Positions 17,689 through 25,651 of a stretch of 32,107 nucleotides of DNA are shown one piece after another (the stretch's first letter is position 1; each line of letters opens with the position of its first letter). Made by a program: the position numbers and the translations under genes. Below the pieces are notes generated by a model that was not told the DNA's origin, searched no databases, and worked only from the letters and a program-made list of their open reading frames with translations. The DNA is from Xylophilus sp. Lineage in GTDB: Bacteria > Pseudomonadota > Gammaproteobacteria > Burkholderiales > Burkholderiaceae_C. Location: assembly GCA_009914555.1 (NCBI GenBank), contig WNDY01000047.1, positions 1 through 32,107 on the forward strand, given 5' to 3'.

Positions 17689-18761
17689 GCGCCGCCGACG
17701 TTTCGCTGCGCGGCCTGAGCAAACGCTTCAAGGACGCGACCGTGGTCCACGATTTCTCATTGGACATCGCAAATGGCGAACTGGTGGCCCTTTTGGGGCC
17801 CAGCGGCTGCGGCAAGACCACGGTGCTGCGCATGCTGGCGGGCTTCGAGTCGCCGGACCAGGGTCAGGTGCTGATCGGCGGACGCGATGTGACGCACGTG
17901 GAGCCGCAGCGCCGCAACACCGCCATGGTGTTCCAGCGCTATGCCTTGTTCCCGCATCTCACGGTGCAGCAGAACGTGGCCTTCGGCCTGGAGATGCGCG
18001 ATGTGCCGAGGGCGGCGCGTGAGGCCCGCATCGGGGAGGTGCTGAAGCTGGTGCGTCTGCAGGGCTACAGCGCGAGGCTGCCGCATCAGCTCTCGGGCGG
18101 GCAGCAGCAGCGCGTGGCCATCGCGCGCGCCCTGGCCATCGAGCCCGACGTGCTGCTGCTCGACGAGCCGCTGTCCAACCTCGACGCGAAGCTGCGCGCA
18201 GAGGTGCGCGAGGAGATCCGTGCGTTGCAGCGCAGTCTCGGGCTCACGACCCTGCTGGTCACGCATGACCAGGAAGAGGCCATGACCATGGCGGACCGCG
18301 TCGTGGTCATCCGGCAGGGACGCATCGAGCAGGTGGGCTCGCCGGGCGAAGTCTATGGCGCGCCGGCCAACCGCTATGTGGCTGGTTTCGTCGGCCGCAT
18401 GAACTTCTTCGAGGGAGCGCCTGGCAATGGGCGCTTCCTGAGCCAGGGCGGCATCGCGCTGCAGGTGCCCGCGCAAGCCGTCGATGCATCCATCATCGGT
18501 GTGCGACCCGAGCGCATCCGGCTGAGTGTGCCGGGCGACTCGACGTTCAGGCCGGAAGACGCCGGGGCCAACCGGGTGCCCGTCCGGGTGCGTTCCCTCG
18601 TCTTCCTCGGGGCAGCGGTCGAGGTGCATGTGCGCACGGGCGCTGGCGAAGCCTTTGTGGTGCACCAGCCCAATGCTGGCGCCACGGGCGTGCTGCCCTA
18701 CGAGATCGACCAGCCGCTGGTGGCGCATTTCCTTCGCGAGGACTGCATTCCTCTTTCCTGA
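17685..18761 (+). CDS. ABC transporter ATPase, PotA-type
   Basis: A 358-residue ATPase with Walker A G-P-S-G-C-G-K-T-T (38-46), Q-loop V-F-Q-R-Y-A-L-F-P-H (82-91), signature L-S-G-G-Q-Q-Q (136-142), Walker B L-L-L-D-E-P (157-162) and a C-terminal TOBE-type domain from about residue 285 with G-V-R-P-E-R-I-R-L. This arrangement is typical of spermidine/putrescine, iron and thiamine importers. Translation starts at a GTG overlapping the upstream TGA (17685-17688). The hydrolysis motor acts at the inner membrane with the two permeases of this operon. Substrate is not fixed by the ATPase. Confidence 0.93.
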   Translation: MSAADVSLRGLSKRFKDATVVHDFSLDIANGELVALLGPSGCGKTTVLRMLAGFESPDQGQVLIGGRDVTHVEPQRRNTAMVFQRYALFPHLTVQQNVAFGLEMRDVPRAAREARIGEVLKLVRLQGYSARLPHQLSGGQQQRVAIARALAIEPDVLLLDEPLSNLDAKLRAEVREEIRALQRSLGLTTLLVTHDQEEAMTMADRVVVIRQGRIEQVGSPGEVYGAPANRYVAGFVGRMNFFEGAPGNGRFLSQGGIALQVPAQAVDASIIGVRPERIRLSVPGDSTFRPEDAGANRVPVRVRSLVFLGAAVEVHVRTGAGEAFVVHQPNAGATGVLPYEIDQPLVAHFLREDCIPLS

Positions 18762-18786
18762 CTCGCTCCTTGACCTGCTGACTCCT

Positions 18787-19857
18787 ATGTCCGATCCCTT
18801 CCACTTTTCCGACCGCCGCCGCTTCCTTTCCCACGCGTTCGCTCCGCTACTGGCACCTGCACTGTGCGGCCTCGCGCTGCCCGCCTCGGCTCAGGAGGCC
18901 AAGCGCCGGCTGGTCGTGGCCACATGGGGCGGCGACTACAGCCGCCTGCTCGACCAGAACGTGAGCGACCCGCTGCTCAAGCCCAAGGGCATCGAGATCG
19001 CCTATGACACATCGAACTGGCAGACCCGCGTGGCCAAGTTGCGCGCCGAGCAGAAGAGCCGGCGCTCTTCCTACGACGTGGTGTTCCTGGGCGACACCGA
19101 TTCTTATGCGGTGTCGCGCACGGGCGTGCTGGAGACGGTGAGTGCCACCCGACTGTCGAACTGGGGGCACATCCTCCCGGTGTTTCGCACCGATTACGGG
19201 GTGCCGCACATCTACAGCGGCCTGGGCCTGATCTATCACACGGAGCGCCTCAAGAGCCCGCCGCAGTCCTTCAAGGACTTGGCCGACCCGGTGTTTAAGG
19301 GCCGGATCGGCTTCTCGGACATCATGTACGCCAACAACATCGGCGCGGCGGCCGTGGCCACGGGCGCGAACGCGCACGAACTGGATCGCGGCTTCGACCT
19401 GCTGCGCAAGGTCAAGGCGAACCAGCCCAAGCTGTACCCGTCCAACGAGGCGCTGGCCGCGGCCTTCAAGAGCGGCGAGATCGACGTCACGATCATGTGG
19501 AAGGCCCGTGCCCACCTGTGGCAGAAGACCGGCCTGCCGGTGGCCTTTTCGGCCTTCCGGGAAAAGATCCTGGTGAGCGTCTACGAAGCCATCGTGCCGC
19601 GCAACAGCCAGAACAAGGACGCGGCCTTCGAGTACGCCAACGCGCTCGTGGAAGCAAGCGCCCAGTCCGGCTTTGCCGACAGCATGGGCTTCCTGCCCGT
19701 GGTGGACAACGCCACGCTGAGCCCGGAGCTGCGCCGCAGCGTGGACTTCAGCGACGAGGAGCGGGCCCGCTTTGCCCGCACCGATTTCGACAAGCTGATC
19801 GCCGCGCGCCCGGCGGCGCTGGACTTCTGGGAGAAGGAATTCAAGGTGGGCCTCTGA
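18787..19857 (+). CDS. Periplasmic substrate-binding protein, PotD/extracellular family 1, Tat-type signal
   Basis: A 356-residue binding protein. The N-terminus D-R-R-R-F-L-S-H-A-F fits a twin-arginine motif, followed by a hydrophobic stretch and A-S-A-Q, so export by Tat after folding is likely. The mature part starts L-V-V-A-T-W-G-G-D-Y and contains Y-D-V-V-F-L-G-D, P-H-I-Y-S-G-L-G-L-I-Y and P-S-N-E-A-L-A-A-A-F, the pattern of PotD-like proteins. The ATG at 18787 is taken because it gives the signal peptide; no clear ribosome binding site is seen. It supplies the ligand to the PotA/B/C-like importer around it. The linked M24 hydrolase suggests an amino-acid-derived or peptide-like ligand, which is inference. 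Confidence 0.9.
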   Translation: MSDPFHFSDRRRFLSHAFAPLLAPALCGLALPASAQEAKRRLVVATWGGDYSRLLDQNVSDPLLKPKGIEIAYDTSNWQTRVAKLRAEQKSRRSSYDVVFLGDTDSYAVSRTGVLETVSATRLSNWGHILPVFRTDYGVPHIYSGLGLIYHTERLKSPPQSFKDLADPVFKGRIGFSDIMYANNIGAAAVATGANAHELDRGFDLLRKVKANQPKLYPSNEALAAAFKSGEIDVTIMWKARAHLWQKTGLPVAFSAFREKILVSVYEAIVPRNSQNKDAAFEYANALVEASAQSGFADSMGFLPVVDNATLSPELRRSVDFSDEERARFARTDFDKLIAARPAALDFWEKEFKVGL

Positions 19858-19873
19858 GGCCCGGGGCTTGCCC

Positions 19874-20740
19874 ATGAGCTTGCAGACTCGCAGCAGCCTA
19901 CAGGGCGCCTGGCTGGTGCTGCCGGCAACGCTGGTGGTCGGCCTGGTGCTGGTGGTGCCCACGTTGCTGCTGATGCGGCAAAGCCTGAATGCCTTCGACC
20001 CGGTGGAGATCGCGCGTGAAGGCTTCACGCTGGAGAACTACCAGCGCTTCTTCACCGACGCGTACTACCGCGGTGTGTTCTTCACCACGCTGAAGACGGC
20101 TGCGCTCTGCACGCTGCTGGGCCTGCTGCTGGGGTTCCCGGTGGCCTACCGGCTGGCGCGCAGCCGCTCCGGCTACAAGACGCTCTGGCTATTTCTGATC
20201 TTCTTTCCGCTGCTGGTGGGCAACACCGTGCGGGCCGCGGGCTGGATGGCCTTGCTGGGAAACACCGGCATCGTGAACGCCATGCTGGGCGCGCTCGGAC
20301 TCATCGATGCGCCGCTGCGGCTCATGTACACACCGCTGGCCGTCGTGCTGGGCACGACCTCGGTCATCCTGCCGTTCATGATCCTCACGCTGCACAGCGT
20401 GCTGGAGGGCATCGACCTGTCTCTGGAAGAGGCTGCGGCGAATCTGGGTGCCAGCGGATGGACGGGCTTTCGCCGCGTGGTGCTGCCCTTGGCACTGCCC
20501 GGCGTGGCGGCCGGCGTGGTGCTGGTCTTCGTCATGTGCATGAACGCCTATGCCACGCCTGTGCTGTTGGGCGGGGCGGGCATGACGATGATGACGCCGG
20601 TCCTCTATTCCCAGATCACCAACCTGTCCAACTGGCCCTTCGGATCGGCCCTGGCCAGCATCCTGTTGTGCGCCACGCTGCTGTGTGCAGTGGGGGCGAA
20701 CAGCTTCATCTCGCGCCGCTACTACCGGCGCGCTTCCTGA
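19874..20740 (+). CDS. ABC transporter permease, polyamine/PotB type
   Basis: A 288-residue permease with an N-terminal membrane helix (A-W-L-V-L-P-A-T-L-V-V-G-L-V-L), the periplasmic F-T-L-E-N-Y-Q-R-F-F-T-D segment typical of PotB/PotH, and the EAA loop D-L-S-L-E-E-A-A-A-N-L-G-A-S followed by L-P-L-A-L-P-G. The ATG at 19874 is 16 bp after the binding-protein stop. It pairs with the PotC-type permease at 16873. The gene order permease-ATPase-binding protein-permease differs from the classical potABCD order. Confidence 0.92.
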   Translation: MSLQTRSSLQGAWLVLPATLVVGLVLVVPTLLLMRQSLNAFDPVEIAREGFTLENYQRFFTDAYYRGVFFTTLKTAALCTLLGLLLGFPVAYRLARSRSGYKTLWLFLIFFPLLVGNTVRAAGWMALLGNTGIVNAMLGALGLIDAPLRLMYTPLAVVLGTTSVILPFMILTLHSVLEGIDLSLEEAAANLGASGWTGFRRVVLPLALPGVAAGVVLVFVMCMNAYATPVLLGGAGMTMMTPVLYSQITNLSNWPFGSALASILLCATLLCAVGANSFISRRYYRRAS

Positions 20741-20765
20741 TCAACACCTTGGAGGATTCCCGCAC

Positions 20766-21956
20766 ATGGCTTTCTTGACGCAGAAGACGCGCATCGCCCG
20801 CTACGCTGCCCTGCAGGCGTTGCAACGTGAACAGGGGCTCGATGCCCTCGCCCTGCTGGGCGAGGATTTCATCGAGTTCTACAGCAACTTCCACGTCGAC
20901 GTGCGTGCCTGGGAGCGGCCCATCATCGCGGTGCTGCCGGCCTCCGGCGCACCTTTCGCCGTCTTCAACGAGCTGTCCACCACGCACCTGCAGATCGCCC
21001 GCGAACGCGCCAGCCTCTGGATCGAGGACGTGGAGCTCTATGCGGAGCACCCGCGCATCGATGGCCGGCTGCCACTGCTGCCGCAATGGGCGGAGTATGT
21101 GGCCGACCGCCTGCGCCGCGCCGGCCTGGCGCGCGCCCGCATCGGGGTGGATGTGGCCGGTGGCTGGGTGGCGAAGCTCGGGGCGCTGCTGCCCGAGGCG
21201 CGCTTCGTGCCCGTCACGCGCGAGCTGCGGGCGCTGCGCTGGGTGAAGACGTCGGAGGAACTGGACATCTTGCGTCGGGCTGCCAGCCTGGCGGACTGGA
21301 TCCAGGAACGCTACCGGGAGCGCCTGCGTCCGGGCGTGTTGACCCAGGTGCTGGACTTCGAACTGGCGGCCGAGGGCGCAGCAGAGGCCGCGCGCCGCTT
21401 CCCAGGTGAAGACCTGGGCCTGTTTACCTGGACGCTGAGCGGTGCGCGTTCGGCCTCACCGCACGGAGACGGCGCCTCGCTCGGTGCCAAGATCAACCCG
21501 GGCGACACCATCATCAACATCGTGATCCCGCGACTGAACGGTCTGGTTGTCGAGAACGAGCGGACCTGGTTCGCCGGCCAGCCCAGTGCTGAACAGGCGC
21601 GCTTCTTCGAAGTGGCGCGCGCTGCGAACGGAGCTGCCGTCGCGGCGGCCGTGGTCGGCCGGCCGGTGTCGGGCATCGATGCAGCGGCGCAGCGGGTGAT
21701 CGAGGCCGCGGGCCTGGGCGCCTACGTGCACCACCGCACGGGGCATGGCATCGGCCTCGCTGGTCACGAGTTCCCCGATGACATGGCCTTCAACCACCGG
21801 CCGCTGTTGGCGGGCGAGGTGTATTCCGCCGAGCCGGGGCTGTACGCGTATGGGCTGGGCGGCTTCCGCATCGACGACACCGTGGTCGTGGGCGAACAGC
21901 CCGAAGTGCTGACCCAGACTCCCCGCACGTTGGCGCATGCCACGCTGGAGGTCTGA
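20766..21956 (+). CDS. M24-family (Xaa-Pro peptidase-like) protein with altered metal ligands
   Basis: A 396-residue protein with an N-terminal creatinase-like domain (about 8-155) and a C-terminal pita-bread M24 domain (about 165-390). A strong ribosome binding site GGAGG (20751-20755) precedes the ATG. M24 metalloenzymes use Asp, Asp, His, Glu, Glu as metal ligands; by motif alignment the positions here are N251 (I-I-N-I-V-I-P), E263 (V-E-N-E-R-T-W), H327 (T-G-H-G-I-G), E356 (S-A-E-P-G) and D370 (R-I-D-D-T-V). Three of five are replaced, so it may bind one metal, another metal, or none, as in creatinase, which cleaves a C-N bond without metal. It closes the importer operon and probably acts on the imported compound. 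Confidence 0.88.
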   Translation: MAFLTQKTRIARYAALQALQREQGLDALALLGEDFIEFYSNFHVDVRAWERPIIAVLPASGAPFAVFNELSTTHLQIARERASLWIEDVELYAEHPRIDGRLPLLPQWAEYVADRLRRAGLARARIGVDVAGGWVAKLGALLPEARFVPVTRELRALRWVKTSEELDILRRAASLADWIQERYRERLRPGVLTQVLDFELAAEGAAEAARRFPGEDLGLFTWTLSGARSASPHGDGASLGAKINPGDTIINIVIPRLNGLVVENERTWFAGQPSAEQARFFEVARAANGAAVAAAVVGRPVSGIDAAAQRVIEAAGLGAYVHHRTGHGIGLAGHEFPDDMAFNHRPLLAGEVYSAEPGLYAYGLGGFRIDDTVVVGEQPEVLTQTPRTLAHATLEV

Positions 21957-21996
21957 GCGCCCCCATGCGGGCTCCCCGGCAGCGTTGGCGGGGCGC
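21957..21996 (+). terminator. Stem-loop after the M24 gene (possible terminator)
   Basis: GCGCCCC (21957-21963), starting directly after the stop codon, pairs with GGGGCGC (21990-21996) across a 26-nt loop. A second palindrome, GCCCATGGGC, follows at 21996-22005. There is no T run after the stem, so it could slow or end transcription only weakly, or separate the operon from the LysR remnant. Confidence 0.3.
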
Positions 21997-22022
21997 CCAT
22001 GGGCCTTGAGCAAGCTGGCCGC

Positions 22023-22998
22023 ATGCCTTCCCGTATCCGACCGACCGGTCCCGGCGACGACCCGCTGAACTGGGACGACATCCGCTTCTTCCTGGAACTC
22101 GCCGAGAGCGGAACTCTCTCGGCGGCGGCCCGTTCGATGAAGGTGGCGCACGTGACCGTCGGCAGGCGGCTCGCGGCCATCGAACGCGGGCTGGGCATGC
22201 GGCTGTTCGACCGCAGCCCGGAGGGCTACCAACTGCGCCCCGAGGGCCATGCGCTGCTCGAGCAGGCCCAGAGCATGCGACGCGCGGCCACGGCCATCGC
22301 CCTGGCCGGGCGCGGCGCACGCGACCGAGCTCGAGGGCACGGTCCGCCTCACGGCCACGCGCACGCTGGCCGACGAATGGGTCGCGCACCAGCTTGCACC
22401 CTTGCGCATGCGCCACCCACGCATCACGGTGGAGCTGCTGACCACCGACCGCAACCTGAGCCTGGCCCGACACGAGGTCGACGTGGCGCTGCGCCTGGCC
22501 CGGCCCGCGGAGGGCGATCTGGTGATACGTCGTGTGGCGACGATGGCCAATGCGTTCTACGCGACCACGGCGCAGGGCACCGCAGACCGGCTGGAGCGCG
22601 AGCGACAGTTCGTTGCCTTCGGCCGCGACAGCACCGTGCCCGAGGCGGTATGGATGCGCGAGCACGTCGAGGGACCGGTGGCGTTCCGCAGCAACAGCCT
22701 GGTGGGCCAGAAGAGCGCGGCCTTGGCGGGGCTGGGCATCGCGCTGCTGCCTTGCTACTTGGGGGACAGGGAGCCCGGCCTGCGGCGCCTGGCGCTGGAC
22801 CGCCCGCCGCCGGCGCGGGAGATCTGGCTGGTGGTGAACCGCACCCACGCGAGGGTGCCGCACATCCGCGCCGTGGCGCAGGCGCTGGCCGAGGCGTTCG
22901 AACGCTGCCAGTTGCTGTTCGCCGGCGGCCTGCCGATCGCCGGCGCGCTCATTCCAGAAATCGCGCAAACGCCCGCAGCGCAGATGAGGTGTTGTTGA
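22023..22998 (+). pseudogene. LysR-family regulator broken by a frameshift
   Basis: The first part, from the ATG at 22023, encodes the LysR helix-turn-helix: L-N-W-D-D-I-R-F-F-L-E-L-A, then G-T-L-S-A-A-A-R-S-M-K-V, continuing to L-R-P-E-G-H-A-L-L-E-Q-A. Near 22300-22318 the homology leaves this frame and resumes one base further on with A-T-E-L-E-G-T-V-R-L-T-A, followed by a normal effector domain that ends at 22998. One surplus base, or two missing, in the run GGGCGCGGCGCACGC explains it. Repaired, the protein would have about 324 residues, slightly long for LysR. It is either a true pseudogene or a sequencing error. Its last 50 bp overlap the convergent IclR gene. It would have been a natural regulator of the M24/importer operon. 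Confidence 0.82.
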
Positions 22999-23773
22999 GC
23001 ACGCTGGCGGCATCGAGCATGTCGCGCCTCATCCGCTGAAGTTCCGGATCGGCGAAGTACTGGCTCGGGCCCGACATGACCAGCGCGCCGATGGCCGCGC
23101 CGGCCGGCGCGAGCAACACCGAGCCGCATGCGCAGATCCCTGCCACGTTTTCGTGCAGGTTCGTCGCGAAGCCCTCGATCCTGACGCGGGCGAGTTCCTG
23201 CTCCAGCGCGGTCCGCTCGACGATGGAGTGGGCGGTGCGTGCGGTCAGCGGCTGTGCATCGAGAAGCGCGTCGCACTGCGCCTTGGGCAGGTGGGCCAAG
23301 AGCAACTTGCCCGAGACGGTGGTGTGATGCGGCGAGGTCACGTGGGTGTCGTAGTAGGGCACCACGCTGTAGCGGCCCATGGCCGTGTCCAGGATGCTGC
23401 GGTCGCGACCGAAGAACAGGATCAGGCTGGTGGTGGGGCCATGCCGGTCTCGCAGGCCTCGCAGGAGGTCCGTGGAGTCGCGTCGAAGAAGGTTCATCGG
23501 GTGGTCGTGGCCAAGCGGCAACAGGCTGCGCGCCGCAGGGCGGTAGCGGCCGCCCGGCGTGCGCTCGACCTGCCGCGCATCCACCAGCATCTGCAACACC
23601 CGATGGGCCGTGCTTGGCGCGAGGCTGCAGGTCTCCGCGACCTCGGAATGCGCAAGGGGCTGCAGCGCCTCGCGCAGGGCGTCCAGCACCTGCAGGCCCT
23701 TCGCGAGCGATCCGGACTCCGCGCCGCGCGCCGGTTGCACGGTCTCTTTGTCTGCTTCCTGGGGGCGCTTCAT
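22949..23773 (-). CDS. IclR-family transcriptional regulator
   Basis: A 274-residue protein: winged helix at about 22-85 (L-A-K-G-L-Q-V-L-D-A-L, then L-A-P-S-T-A-H-R-V-L-Q-M-L-V-D), linker helix, and an effector-binding domain at about 95-270 with V-S-G-K-L-L-L-A-H-L-P and A-G-I-C-A-C-G-S-V-L-L-A-P. The ATG at 23773 is preferred because AGGAG lies just upstream; the frame continues to 23911 without a better signal. It is divergent from the rhodanese/monooxygenase operon, and two 16-bp palindromes (23918-23954) in between are probable binding sites, so it most likely controls that operon and itself. The effector is probably a pathway compound. Confidence 0.92.
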   Translation of the reverse strand: MKRPQEADKETVQPARGAESGSLAKGLQVLDALREALQPLAHSEVAETCSLAPSTAHRVLQMLVDARQVERTPGGRYRPAARSLLPLGHDHPMNLLRRDSTDLLRGLRDRHGPTTSLILFFGRDRSILDTAMGRYSVVPYYDTHVTSPHHTTVSGKLLLAHLPKAQCDALLDAQPLTARTAHSIVERTALEQELARVRIEGFATNLHENVAGICACGSVLLAPAGAAIGALVMSGPSQYFADPELQRMRRDMLDAASVLNNTSSALRAFARFLE

Positions 23774-23993
23774 ACGTGGTCTCCTGGGTTTGTCGGGCGT
23801 GCAGCGCGGGTCTTGAGCGACATGTGGCGGCCAAGAGGCGCTGTGGCTTCCTTGCTCTGCGACTTTTGATATGCGAAGACCATTCTTCCAAAACTCCTCT
23901 CGGAAATACACTGGCGGCGGAACAAATTATCCGATATGCGGAATTAATGTTCCGAAATCTGATTTCTGCCTAACTACTTTTTCGCGAGCCATC
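23774..23993. promoter_or_regulatory. IclR/rhodanese divergent promoter region with two tandem palindromic sites
   Basis: CGGAACAAATTATCCG (23918-23933) and CGGAATTAATGTTCCG (23939-23954) are two copies of CGGA-N8-TCCG, 21 bp apart from start to start, i.e. two turns on the same face of the helix. Together they also form one larger symmetric array: CGGAACA and TGTTCCG outside, TCCG and CGGA inside. IclR-family proteins bind palindromes of the GGAA-N-TTCC kind as dimers of dimers, so these are good operator candidates for the adjacent IclR protein. The array starts about 145 bp before the IclR start and ends 39 bp before the rhodanese start. GATATGCG is repeated at 23868-23875 and 23933-23940. 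The surroundings are notably AT-rich; no exact -35/-10 was fixed. Confidence 0.7.
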
Positions 23994-25613
23994 ATGTCAT
24001 CTGCCTCTCCAGCCTCTTCCATTTCCGTCGTCCCGCTTCTCGAGTCGATCCGGGGTGGCGGGGAACTGGCCTTGGTCGATGTGCGCGAAGAGGGTGTGTT
24101 CGCTCGCGAGCCGCACATCCTGCTGTCGGTGCCGCTGCCCCTGAGCCAGTTGGAACTGCGCGCGGCGCGTTTGCTTCCGCGGCTGGGGGCGCCTGTCGTG
24201 GTGATCGACGACGATGGCGGCGACTTTGCGCACCGCGCGGCACGCAAGCTCGCCGAACTCGGCTATCTCGGTGTGAAGGTGCTGGCCGGCGGTGTCAAGG
24301 CCTGGCGTGAGGCGGGCCTGGAGGCTTATACCGGCTCGGGGGCCTACAGCAAGGCATTCGGCGAGTTCGTTGAGCACAAGTACGCCACGCCCTATCTGTC
24401 CGTCGAGGAGCTGCACGAGCGCCTGGCTCGCGGCGACGACCTTGTGGTGCTCGATGGCCGTACGGCCCAGGAGTTCGAGGACTTCAGCATCCCGGGAGCG
24501 CACGCCGTGCCCAATGCCGAGCTGCCGCTTCGTGTGCACAGCGTGGTGAAGTCGCCGGACACGCTGGTGGTGGTCAATTGCGCCGGACGCACCCGCTCCA
24601 TCATCGGCGCGCAGGCCCTGATCAATGCCGGCCTGAGCAACAAGGTGCTGTCGCTGCGAAACGGCACGATGGACTGGCTGATGGCCGGCTACGAATTGCA
24701 GTACGGAAAGGCGGCGCAGCTGCCTGCCCAGCCGCAGCAGGATGCGCCTCAGCTGCGGGACAGCGTTGCCCAGCTCACGCAGCGCTTCGGCATCCAGTGG
24801 GTCGATGCGGCGGCCATCGCCGGATTCGAGGCCGAGCGAGACACCCGCAGTCTCTACGTCCTGGATGTCCGCACCCGCCACGAGTACGAAGCCGGACACT
24901 TGCCCGGCAGCGCCTGGATCGAAGGCGGCCAGCTGGTCCAGGAACTGGAAAAGCACGTGGGCACGCGCAATGCGCGCATCGTGGTCGTGGATGGCGGATC
25001 GGGCGTACGTGCGGCGATCACGGCTTCCTGGTTGATTCAGCTGGCGTGGGGCGAAGTCCATGCCCATGCGTTCAGCCCGGAAGCGGCCACAGAACGTGGC
25101 GCCGAGCCGCAACGACTCTTGGCGCCGCTGCCGGATGTCCAGGTCTGGTCGGTCGCGCGTCTTGCCGAAGCACTCGAACGCGGGGAGGCCGAGGTGATCG
25201 ACCTGGCGCCGAGCCCGCGCTATGAGGCAGGCCATATCCCCGGCGCAGCCTTCGCTGTGCGCGCACGCCTGCCGCAGGGCTTGGAGAAGCTGCGCGACGT
25301 CACTTGGGTGCTGACGTCTCCCGATGACCGTCTCGCGCGACTGGCCGCGCCCGAAATTGCGGCGAACCACTCGAAGCTGGTGGTGCTGGACGGCGGAACG
25401 GCGGAGTGGGCTCGCCTGGGGCACCCGTTGGAACAGGGTGCCACCCGGCTTCTGCACGATGCCGACGAGACGGTGCGTTCGCCGTATGCCGCGGCAGATC
25501 CGCACAGGGCCTTCCGCGACTACCTGCGCTGGGAGATCGATCTCATCGACCAGCTGGAGCGCGACACCGTCGTGCGCTTCGAGACCTTCGACGATGTGGC
25601 GCGTGCCGCCTGA
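23994..25613 (+). CDS. Four-domain rhodanese-like sulfurtransferase
   Basis: A 539-residue protein of four rhodanese-like repeats at about 10-112, 132-236, 268-360 and 384-480, each recognisable by its start (L-V-D-V-R, V-L-D-G-R, V-L-D-V-R, V-I-D-L-A) and by the G-H-x-P-G-(A/S) or I-P-G-A-H turn. Only repeat 2 keeps an active-site loop with cysteine, C196 in V-N-C-A-G-R-T-R-S; it is the only cysteine in the protein. The loops of repeats 1, 3 and 4 carry Asp or Ser/Thr instead. Rhodaneses move sulfane sulfur through a cysteine persulfide. The ATG at 23994 is used because the upstream part to 23871 crosses the operator sites. First gene of the monooxygenase/importer operon, suggesting it handles released sulfur. 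Confidence 0.9.
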   Translation: MSSASPASSISVVPLLESIRGGGELALVDVREEGVFAREPHILLSVPLPLSQLELRAARLLPRLGAPVVVIDDDGGDFAHRAARKLAELGYLGVKVLAGGVKAWREAGLEAYTGSGAYSKAFGEFVEHKYATPYLSVEELHERLARGDDLVVLDGRTAQEFEDFSIPGAHAVPNAELPLRVHSVVKSPDTLVVVNCAGRTRSIIGAQALINAGLSNKVLSLRNGTMDWLMAGYELQYGKAAQLPAQPQQDAPQLRDSVAQLTQRFGIQWVDAAAIAGFEAERDTRSLYVLDVRTRHEYEAGHLPGSAWIEGGQLVQELEKHVGTRNARIVVVDGGSGVRAAITASWLIQLAWGEVHAHAFSPEAATERGAEPQRLLAPLPDVQVWSVARLAEALERGEAEVIDLAPSPRYEAGHIPGAAFAVRARLPQGLEKLRDVTWVLTSPDDRLARLAAPEIAANHSKLVVLDGGTAEWARLGHPLEQGATRLLHDADETVRSPYAAADPHRAFRDYLRWEIDLIDQLERDTVVRFETFDDVARAA

Positions 25614-25651
25614 GCCACGGTCGACGCGACACATTGACTGAATCCAATCCG

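Noticed and set aside
22949..22998. 50-bp convergent overlap of the LysR and IclR genes as a functional antisense arrangement
   Set aside because: The repaired LysR protein is slightly long and its tail is not conserved-looking, so the overlap probably results from loss of its original stop.
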